Positions 42,051 through 47,785 of a DNA stretch of 47,785 nt are shown here, in pieces (positions within the stretch are counted from its first letter, which is position 1; each line of letters opens with the position of its first letter). The DNA comes from an uncultured Prevotella sp. (GTDB lineage Bacteria; Bacteroidota; Bacteroidia; Bacteroidales; Bacteroidaceae). The notes under the pieces were generated by a model. That model had not been told where the DNA came from. It was given only the letters and a program-made list of their open reading frames with translations, and did not search any database. Location: contig CAMPYJ010000020.1 of NCBI GenBank assembly GCA_946998205.1, forward strand, positions 1 through 47,785, written 5' to 3'. The position numbers and the translations under genes were made by a program.

Positions 42051-42136
42051 AGCTTTTCCTTTTTATTTTTATGAATGAATGATCTTGTTTAATATCTGTT
42101 TTTCTACAATCGATCTATAAAATAGAACCGAAGTAG

Positions 42137-42208
<72 letters not shown>

Positions 42209-42214
42209 AGTGAG

Positions 42215-42287
42215 AGCGGAAAACGGGACTCAAACCCGCGACCCCCAGCTTGGAAGGCTAGTGCTCTATCAACTGAGCTATTTCCGC
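42215..42287 (-). tRNA. tRNA-Gly (anticodon TCC)
   Basis: 73 nt. Acceptor GCGGAAA/TTTCCGC, anticodon stem CTAGC/GCTGG with loop CTTCCAA. It lies 6 bp from the tRNA-Thr(GGT) gene. Confidence 0.97.
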
Positions 42288-42304
42288 AAAGACTTCTACT
42301 GAAG

Positions 42305-42387
42305 TGGGTAGTGATGGATTCGAACCACCGAAGTCGAAAGACAACAGATTTACAGTCTGCCCCATTTGGCCACTCTGGTAACTACCC
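42305..42387 (-). tRNA. tRNA-Tyr (anticodon GTA)
   Basis: 83 nt with the long variable arm of class II tRNAs. Acceptor GGGTAGT/ACTACCC, anticodon loop CTGTAAA, discriminator A. Confidence 0.97.
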
Positions 42388-42424
42388 TTCTTGTTTACAC
42401 AACCCGCATCGCCTTTCGTTGGAG

Positions 42425-42498
42425 AGCCTCTTGTCGGATTCGAACCAACGACCCCGAGATTACAAATCACGTGCTCTGGCCAACTGAGCTAAAGAGGC
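42425..42498 (-). tRNA. tRNA-Thr (anticodon TGT)
   Basis: 74 nt. Acceptor GCCTCTT/AAGAGGC, anticodon loop TTTGTAA. The anticodon stem CGTGA/TCTCG has one U-U mismatch in the middle; all other stems pair. First gene of the tRNA-tuf transcript. Confidence 0.96.
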
Positions 42499-42550
42499 GA
42501 TTCTATGCAGCCGTCAAACCACTTGTTTAATACGTGTCGTAAAACGGCTG

Positions 42551-42581
42551 CAAAGATAGGGATTATTTTTTAACCGCCAAA
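42551..42581 (-). promoter_or_regulatory. Promoter of the tRNA-tuf operon
   Basis: On the minus strand TTTG (42578-42581) and TATCTTTG (42551-42558) are 19 bp apart, a full Bacteroidetes promoter match 53 bp ahead of the first tRNA. The leader begins with GCAGCCGT, which can pair with ACGGCTGC just ahead of the first tRNA to form an 8-bp stem. Confidence 0.75.
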
Positions 42582-42598
42582 ACTTTTTCTACTTTTTT

Positions 42599-42898
42599 TT
42601 AACGCACCCGCGTTTTTTCCTTATATTTAGACAGCTGAACGCGCATCGCATCCACACAGAGGTCGATGCTCTCCTCAAACGTGTCACAGGTTTTCTCAAC
42701 GAACAGCGTACTGCCGGGAACGGCTACGGTCAACGTTGCCTGCTTGTTCAATGCGGTCGCCGGCTTTATCAATTTCAGTTGCACCTCTACTTTCTGAATA
42801 TCTTCCGATGTTTTTTCTAACTTGCCTACTTTTTTCTGTATGAAGGCGTCCAATTTCTCAGTAGTGTCAAAATGAATTGACTGAATCTTAATTTCCAT
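42599..42898 (-). CDS. hpf: Ribosome hibernation promoting factor, short form
   Basis: 99 aa, with the beta-alpha-beta-beta-beta-alpha fold of the HPF/RaiA family (MEIKIQSIHFDTTEKLDAFI; FEESIDLCVDAMRVQLSKYK). It lacks the C-terminal dimerisation domain of long HPF. It binds the 30S decoding region in stationary phase. It follows the recombinase gene after 27 bp, in the same operon. Confidence 0.92.
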   Translation of the reverse strand: MEIKIQSIHFDTTEKLDAFIQKKVGKLEKTSEDIQKVEVQLKLIKPATALNKQATLTVAVPGSTLFVEKTCDTFEESIDLCVDAMRVQLSKYKEKTRVR

Positions 42899-42925
42899 AT
42901 TACCTCCTATTGTTTATTAAAAAGG

Positions 42926-43804
42926 TTACGCTCTGGGGTGAGCCTTGGCATATGCTTTCCTCAACTGCGCGAACGTCGTATGCGTATAGATTTCGGTCGT
43001 CTCCAGACTTTCATGTCCCAGCAGTCGTCGCACGCTTTCCAACCCCGCCCCATGGTTGAGCATGGCGGTCGCAAAGGTGTGCCTGAGCACATGGGGCGTA
43101 CGCTTCTTCAGCGTGCAGACCAGCGACAGATGCTTTTTCACGAGATACCTGACTTGACCGCGGTTCATCCGTCCACCGTTTTTGGTCAGAAAGAATGCCG
43201 GCGACTCACGAATCACCTGGGCACCACGCCGCTTCAGGTAACTGCAAAGTGCCTGGTTCAGCTCTTCACCGAATGGAATGAGACGCTGCTTATTTCGTTT
43301 TCCCAGAACTTTGAACTGATGGTTGACAAAGTCTACGGAAGCATCGTCCAGCCCTATCAATTCCGCCAACCGCATTCCCGTTTCGTAAAAGGTCATTATA
43401 ATGGTGCGCGCAAGTGTATCTTGATAACCCACGTCCCATGCGTTGCCATCCAACAACTCATCCATTTCTGATTCTTTCAAGAACTGCGGCAGGGGTTTGC
43501 TCTTCTTAGGGCGTTCAACGCACAAGGTGGGGTTTACGGCAACCAGACCTCTGGAAAGGGAATAGCGATACAAGGAACGCAGCGCACTAAGCCTCCTGCA
43601 AACAGAAGTGGCACTGTTCCCACGATCCATCATCTCCTCCATCCAGCCACGGATGACGTCCGAATCAACCGACTCCCATGTAATCTGAGTTCCCAAGCCC
43701 TGGAAATAGTGTTCGAAGGCTTTCAAATCATCACCGTAGCTATTTACCGTAAGCTCCGAGCGATTTTTCTCAAATCTCAGGTAGTTCAAAAATTCATCTA
43801 TCAT
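42926..43804 (-). CDS. xerC: XerC-type tyrosine recombinase
   Basis: 292 aa. An N-terminal SAM-like core-binding domain (about 1-85) precedes the catalytic domain with R145 (GMRLAEL), K169 (LGKRNKQR), H238 and R241 (HVLRHTFA), H264 (LGHES) and nucleophile Y273 (EIYTH). The length and full residue set match Xer recombinases that resolve chromosome dimers at dif. It sits between rpsU and hpf, a conserved housekeeping setting, and no attachment site or phage gene is nearby. Whether it is XerC or XerD cannot be settled from one gene. Confidence 0.9.
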   Translation of the reverse strand: MIDEFLNYLRFEKNRSELTVNSYGDDLKAFEHYFQGLGTQITWESVDSDVIRGWMEEMMDRGNSATSVCRRLSALRSLYRYSLSRGLVAVNPTLCVERPKKSKPLPQFLKESEMDELLDGNAWDVGYQDTLARTIIMTFYETGMRLAELIGLDDASVDFVNHQFKVLGKRNKQRLIPFGEELNQALCSYLKRRGAQVIRESPAFFLTKNGGRMNRGQVRYLVKKHLSLVCTLKKRTPHVLRHTFATAMLNHGAGLESVRRLLGHESLETTEIYTHTTFAQLRKAYAKAHPRA

Positions 43805-43944
43805 GACGTCTCCCGTTGAAGTATCACCTCTGACGCCTCATCCTCCCTAAAAAAAAGGTGTTCACCCATTCACAGAGAACCGCATCAGATTCTGCAACGA
43901 AAATAAGGAAATTAATTTAAACCACCAAATTTTTTCAGAAGATT

Positions 43945-44136
43945 TTACTCTTCTGCGTCGCGCAACTTCTGTATGTAGATGGCGCGTTCCATCTTCAGGC
44001 GCTTCAAAACCGACGGTTTGTTGTACTGCTGACGAGCGCGCAACTCTTTAGATACACCGGTTTTATCGAATTTCCTCTTGAATTTTTTAAGAGCCCTTTC
44101 GATGTTTTCGCCATCTTTTACTGGTACGATAATCAT
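43945..44136 (-). CDS. rpsU: 30S ribosomal protein S21
   Basis: 63 aa. It starts MIIVPVKDGENIERALKKFKR, the S21 signature, and ends with a basic helix (RLKMERAIYIQKLRDAEE). S21 helps the small subunit select mRNA. In Bacteroidota it has been linked to hiding the anti-Shine-Dalgarno sequence, consistent with the lack of such sequences here. It is the first gene of the rpsU-xerC-hpf unit; the 140 bp before xerC hold nothing clear. Confidence 0.97.
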   Translation of the reverse strand: MIIVPVKDGENIERALKKFKRKFDKTGVSKELRARQQYNKPSVLKRLKMERAIYIQKLRDAEE

Positions 44137-44202
44137 GTTGTTGTTTTTTATTTTTATTGTTTATTATGACGCACGGTAACATCACGCCACCAAATGCGGG
44201 TG

Positions 44203-44233
44203 CAAAATTACGACTTATTTATCAAACATCCAA
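44203..44233 (-). promoter_or_regulatory. Probable promoter of rpsU
   Basis: On the minus strand TAATTTTG (44203-44210) is preceded by TTG (44231-44233) with a 20-bp spacer, placing a start about 70 nt ahead of rpsU. The rest of 44137-44367 is AT-rich with no gene. Confidence 0.5.
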
Positions 44234-44367
44234 GTTTTCAGATTATATTTTAATTTCAGCAAGTTTTACACTTCGTTTTTGAATCTTCACAGTAGGCTAG
44301 CATTAAGAAACACATTGTCAGAATTATAATTCTATATTACATTTTTGGTATGATTATAATTTGGGCA

Positions 44368-45414
44368 CTATTGCCTTGCCCTCTCTGCGAAAATATGCTT
44401 TAGTGTTTTTGTTATCATGTTGTTCTGCATATCTTCGTCTACGAAATAGTTGTCATCGAAATGGTAGACATTCCTTGCGCCTTTGAAAGTTCCGTCTTTG
44501 TGGAACTCCAGTATCATGTTGTCACTATATGGATAGAATCCTATCTTTGGGATGTCGCAAGATTTGATAACGAAAAAGGAGAACTGTTCCTCGTCCTCAA
44601 TGTACTGGTAGGCTGTCCACCAAATGTTGCGAGGCCAACAGTTGTAGTCCAAAGGATATGGAATCAGTGCAAGGCATGACTCGAAGGGCAGTTCCTTGTC
44701 CCCTCCTTCCCTGGTGAACAGCGTGTGGTCTATCTTGGGGTTGTCCTGTCTTTGAAAGTAAGCCTTGAATTGCTCAAATGAAAATTGCTTTACCGAAGAA
44801 AGGACATCCACAATCTCTTTGTGGGGAGCAACGGTAACGCTTTCCTTAATCTTTCCGTCCGAATTAAGGGTGTACTTGCGCGTACAGGACGTGTATTCCA
44901 GATTCTTGTATTGAACCAACAGGCTGCAATCGTCCAATGTCCGTTGCTCCACCATGAGGTCTTTTCCATCGTGCGATGCCTTTATGCCTATTTTGTAAGC
45001 AGCCGTACCGTAATGACCAATGGACTTGCAATCAATCATCTTGCCATCGCGTGAATATGTGATGAGCATGTAGTCAAACCCATCATTCTCCATGAACCAT
45101 TCGTTGTTGCCGTCTTGATAGTTCATGCAATAGCGTTGTAGGGCAACTGCTATGAAATTCTTGAACTCAACGTAACTTCCCTTTTGCCATCTTATATCTT
45201 CCTGTTTGCATAGGCAGTCATCATTGGCAGGGGGAAGGAACTTGGAATACCGATTTTCATTTTCAATAAACTCGTATGGACAGCCAAAGGACGCACTGTC
45301 CAACCTCTCCACCTTTTCGTGCTCGGACAGGAATGTGCGGAAAGAAACTTGCTGTGCATGAACATGTGATGACAGCAAAATAATCAAAGTAAAGATTGTT
45401 TTGTTAATTGTCAC
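44368..45414 (-). CDS. Secreted protein of unknown function
   Basis: 348 aa with a signal peptide (MTINKTIFTLIILLSSHVHA, cut before QQ). I do not recognise a family. The mature part is acidic and rich in aromatic residues, with several cysteines (for example in DDCLCKQED and DYNCWPRN), suggesting a periplasmic or surface fold. The repeated pattern of short beta segments ending in DGK or DGT (RDGKMIDC, SDGKIKES, KDGTFKGA) resembles beta-hairpin proteins. It follows another exported unknown after 62 bp, perhaps in one unit. No function is assigned. Confidence 0.75.
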   Translation of the reverse strand: MTINKTIFTLIILLSSHVHAQQVSFRTFLSEHEKVERLDSASFGCPYEFIENENRYSKFLPPANDDCLCKQEDIRWQKGSYVEFKNFIAVALQRYCMNYQDGNNEWFMENDGFDYMLITYSRDGKMIDCKSIGHYGTAAYKIGIKASHDGKDLMVEQRTLDDCSLLVQYKNLEYTSCTRKYTLNSDGKIKESVTVAPHKEIVDVLSSVKQFSFEQFKAYFQRQDNPKIDHTLFTREGGDKELPFESCLALIPYPLDYNCWPRNIWWTAYQYIEDEEQFSFFVIKSCDIPKIGFYPYSDNMILEFHKDGTFKGARNVYHFDDNYFVDEDMQNNMITKTLKHIFAERARQ

Positions 45415-45476
45415 TGTGGTATTATTTTATTGAATTTGCATAAGCATTCCTGTAAAATACAACCTTACCTCAACCC

Positions 45477-46445
45477 TTATTCCGCTTCTATGTCCGAAAT
45501 GAGGAAACGGCCACTTTCCCGTGTCACCACCACCTTTATATCTTGGTGCCAACCCTTGACACATGTATCATAACCGAAGCGGAAGGTGTGACTATCAATA
45601 GAGTCAATCTTGATGGAGGGATACCAGAATGCATCGAAGTCGGCGCAGTCAACCAACGGATCTATGTCCTCATAATCCTTCATATACTCCTGTTTGATGG
45701 CTGCATATTTCCCTGTTAGGAACGATGATGTGCAGTATCGTTTGCGCAGTTGTTCCAAATCCTGCTCCAAAGTGTGGGACATCTTCACATAGGGATAGGT
45801 ATAGGCTTTGAAAAAGGTTTCCACGAAAGTGCGGGCATCCTTTCGGTCCGCCACCTTCTGAGCTGGGATATCAAACAAATAATCGCCATAGCGTCTCCCT
45901 CCCCACTCGGGTGTGATATAGTTGATGCGCACCTGCCCCTTCTCGTCCTCTTCTACTCTCACTGGTATGTGAATGGCGGTGGTATCCTGCGCATCCCAGC
46001 GATATGTCACCTCGTACCAGTCGCCCTCCAGATGCAGGCATGTCAAGGACTGTCGACCATACTCCGACACATCCTGCGCACGCAATATAGGGTCGGAATC
46101 CGTGGCATTCGCCAAACGTACTCTTTTCTTCTGCATTTCATGTGTCAAGAACTTACCCAGCAAATCGTTCTCCATACTACGGTCTCCTTTCTCAAAACAT
46201 TCCATATAGCAATCGTAAAAGTGTACGATTTGTTCGGCTGTCGTTAAATGTTGTGCCCAGGCTTTCGGGACATATAAGAGGAAGAGTAGCAGAATGAATA
46301 TATGGTAAGGCTGTGAATGATTCTTCAAATAAGAAACCGCCTTGGAAACACTATAACCTTTAGAACTACTACCGCTTCCGCCTGCACCATTGCTTCCCGA
46401 ATTGTTACTCTGTGCCTTTGCAATGTATAATTTAATCTTTGCCAT
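45477..46445 (-). CDS. Membrane-anchored or exported protein of unknown function, DUF3828-like
   Basis: 322 aa from MAKIKLYIAKAQSN. The frame is open to 46643 inside the neighbouring insertion sequence, but that extension is not credible. The first 43 residues are basic and then Gly/Ser-rich (NNSGSNGAGGSGSSSKG), followed by a hydrophobic segment (about 48-66, IFILLLFLLYVPKAWA) that could be a late signal peptide or an anchor. The rest contains two similar blocks (EQIVHFYDCYMECFEKGD; ARTFVETFFKAYTYPYV) resembling DUF3828-type domains, a weak assignment. The disordered N-terminal tail ahead of the signal is unusual. The gene begins beside the IS1380 element, which may have replaced its upstream region. 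Confidence 0.7.
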   Translation of the reverse strand: MAKIKLYIAKAQSNNSGSNGAGGSGSSSKGYSVSKAVSYLKNHSQPYHIFILLLFLLYVPKAWAQHLTTAEQIVHFYDCYMECFEKGDRSMENDLLGKFLTHEMQKKRVRLANATDSDPILRAQDVSEYGRQSLTCLHLEGDWYEVTYRWDAQDTTAIHIPVRVEEDEKGQVRINYITPEWGGRRYGDYLFDIPAQKVADRKDARTFVETFFKAYTYPYVKMSHTLEQDLEQLRKRYCTSSFLTGKYAAIKQEYMKDYEDIDPLVDCADFDAFWYPSIKIDSIDSHTFRFGYDTCVKGWHQDIKVVVTRESGRFLISDIEAE

Positions 46446-46488
46446 GATAGATAACCTTAATTCCGCAGCATAAATTCTTGTAAGAACT

Positions 46489-46525
46489 CCAAGTGCCTGA
46501 GAAACAAAGTTCTCAAAACACTTGG
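46489..46525. other. Stem-loop near the end of the IS1380 element
   Basis: CCAAGTG (46489-46495) pairs with CACTTGG (46519-46525), and TGAGAA with TTCTCA inside. Such hairpins near the ends of insertion sequences can block transcription entering from outside. The exact element end could not be fixed because the other end is outside the window. Confidence 0.5.
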
Positions 46526-46552
46526 ATATGTCAGAAATTTCACCTATCTTAG
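46522..46552 (+). promoter_or_regulatory. Possible transposase promoter
   Basis: TTG (46522-46524) and TATCTTAG (46545-46552) are 20 bp apart; the -7 motif has one mismatch to TAnnTTTG. It lies 35 bp ahead of the transposase start codon. Confidence 0.4.
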
Positions 46553-46586
46553 TGCTACGAATATAACAAGTAAGCAAAAATCTGAC

Positions 46587-47785
46587 ATGACAAAGGTAGC
46601 AATTAAAAACGAGAATATCACTTCTTTCGGTGGAATTTATCACATTATGGACGTTTTCTCAAAGTTGGGCTTTGAAAAACTTACCGAATCTGTATTGGGC
46701 AAACGTGGAAGTAGCGGCAAAGCATTCAGCCATGGAAGTATTTTCGGCTCTCTCTTCTTCAGTTACCTTTGTGGTGGAGAATGCCTTGAGGACATCAATG
46801 TGCTTATAGGACAGTTCAAGCAGAGACCTGACACGCTATTACCCGGTGCCGACACTGTGGGGCGCGGACTAAAGGAGCTTGCCGAGAAAAGTATTGTCTA
46901 TAAGAGCGAAACCTCCGACAAGTCGTATAGTTTCAACACGGCACAGAAGTTGAATACCTTACTTTTACGAATGATACGGAGGATGGGGCTTATAAAGGTG
47001 GGTAGTCATGTTGACTTAGACTTTGACCACCAGTTTGTTCCTGCCCACAAGTTCGATGCAAAGTATTCTTACAAGCAGGATTTTGGCTATTTCCCTGGTT
47101 GGGCTTCCATTGGGGGAATCATAGTCGGAGGTGAGAATCGTGACGGAAACACCAATGTGAGATTCCATCAGGAGGACACGCTCCGTCGCATTATGGACCG
47201 TGTAACCTCAGAACTTGGTGTGGTAATAGAGCGTTTCCGTGCCGACTGCGGGTCGTTTTCAAAGGAAATCATCCAAACCGTAGAGCAGCGCTGCAACACG
47301 TTCTATATACGTGCTGCCAACTGCGGCAGCCGATATGAGGACTTCCGCCAGCTGAAAGAATGGAAGAGTGTTGAAGTTGGCTATGAGAAATGCGATGTCA
47401 CCTCCGTCAGCATGGACAACTTAATAGAAGGAAAGTCATACAGGCTTGTCGTACAGCGTAGTCCTTTGAAAGACAAGGATGGCAGGGAGCAGACGGATAT
47501 GTTCGGAGTAATATACACATACCGCTGTATCCTCACCAATAACTGGACATCTACCGAGAAAGACATCATTACATTTTATAATGAGCGTGGAGCAAGCGAA
47601 AAGAACTTCGACATACAGAACAATGACTTCGGCTGGTCACATCTGCCCTTTTCCTTTATGGCTGAGAACATGGTTTTCATGATGGTTACCGCCATGCTGA
47701 AGAACTTCTATCTCTATCTCGTCCGTCATATCAGCGAAAAGGTCAAGCCATTGAAAAAGACAAGCAGGCTGAAAGCCTTTATCCT
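46587..47785 (+). CDS. IS1380-family transposase, 3' end outside window
   Basis: The frame opens at ATG 46587 (MTKVAIKNENITSFGG) and runs without a stop to the window edge: 399 codons of an expected 430 or so. DDE residues are in place: D145 or D147 (HVDLDFDHQ), D220 (RADCGSF) and the YNERGASE motif with Y331, R334 and E338, which matches the Y-(2)-R-(3)-E signature of IS4-like and IS1380 transposases. It shows no frameshift, so the element may be active. It borders the unknown gene at 45477-46445, transcribed away from it. The family call rests on overall resemblance to Bacteroidales IS1380 transposases. Confidence 0.88.
   Translation, partial: MTKVAIKNENITSFGGIYHIMDVFSKLGFEKLTESVLGKRGSSGKAFSHGSIFGSLFFSYLCGGECLEDINVLIGQFKQRPDTLLPGADTVGRGLKELAEKSIVYKSETSDKSYSFNTAQKLNTLLLRMIRRMGLIKVGSHVDLDFDHQFVPAHKFDAKYSYKQDFGYFPGWASIGGIIVGGENRDGNTNVRFHQEDTLRRIMDRVTSELGVVIERFRADCGSFSKEIIQTVEQRCNTFYIRAANCGSRYEDFRQLKEWKSVEVGYEKCDVTSVSMDNLIEGKSYRLVVQRSPLKDKDGREQTDMFGVIYTYRCILTNNWTSTEKDIITFYNERGASEKNFDIQNNDFGWSHLPFSFMAENMVFMMVTAMLKNFYLYLVRHISEKVKPLKKTSRLKAFI

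Noticed and set aside
42926..43804. Tyrosine recombinase as integrase of a mobile element
   Set aside because: It lies between rpsU and hpf with full Xer residues and no att-like repeat, excision or phage genes; a housekeeping Xer role is simpler.
46446..46643. Upstream extension of the unknown gene to 46643
   Set aside because: It would run into the IS1380 transposase start and through its hairpin; the Met at 46445 is the more natural start.

Overview
The window looks like chromosome of a Bacteroidota species, most likely an oral or host-associated Prevotella-type bacterium (Prevotellaceae). The signs are paired SusC/SusD outer-membrane genes, an ECF sigma/FecR pair, C-terminal sorting domains of the type IX secretion system, start codons without Shine-Dalgarno sequences, several matches to the Bacteroidetes promoter (-33 TTTG, -7 TAnnTTTG), and the gene order tRNA-tuf-tRNA(Trp)-secE-nusG-rplKAJL-rpoBC. 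Species identity is inference; no rRNA gene is present.

Layout. (1) Positions 1-610: no gene, but a palindrome-rich repeat element and the terminator of the first gene. (2) Positions 611-28306, minus strand: a polysaccharide-utilisation locus aimed at host glycoproteins. In transcription order it is FecR anti-sigma, SusC-A (with STN signalling domain), SusD-A, three consecutive GH85 endo-beta-N-acetylglucosaminidases, a second SusC/SusD pair (B), and a multidomain GH31 enzyme resembling the alpha-N-acetylgalactosaminidase branch. The ECF sigma gene (28453-29091, plus strand) diverges from fecR. (3) Positions 29390-42498, minus strand: rpoC, rpoB, rplL, rplJ, rplA, rplK, nusG, secE, tRNA-Trp, tuf and four tRNAs. 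(4) Positions 42599-44136: hpf, a XerC-type recombinase and rpsU. (5) Positions 44368-47785: two secreted or membrane-anchored proteins of unknown function, then an IS1380-family transposase cut by the window edge.

How the genes fit together. SusC-A's STN domain would touch FecR in the periplasm, which would release the ECF sigma factor and raise locus expression when ligand is transported. The three GH85 enzymes carry signal peptides and type IX sorting domains, so they are expected on the cell surface, where they would cut the chitobiose core of N-glycans. Released glycans would enter through the two SusC/SusD pairs. The GH31 enzyme would remove terminal alpha-GalNAc (O-glycan or blood-group type). 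No exo-acting mannosidase, sialidase or hexosaminidase is present, so final breakdown must be encoded elsewhere.

The most unusual signals are non-coding. Four exact 66-bp tandem repeats lie ahead of the GH31 gene, each placing a full Bacteroidetes promoter match at a 66-bp interval. A 55-bp sequence occurs twice, upstream of GH31 and of the second GH85 gene, in both cases just after a terminator. Hairpins divide the locus into probable transcription units.
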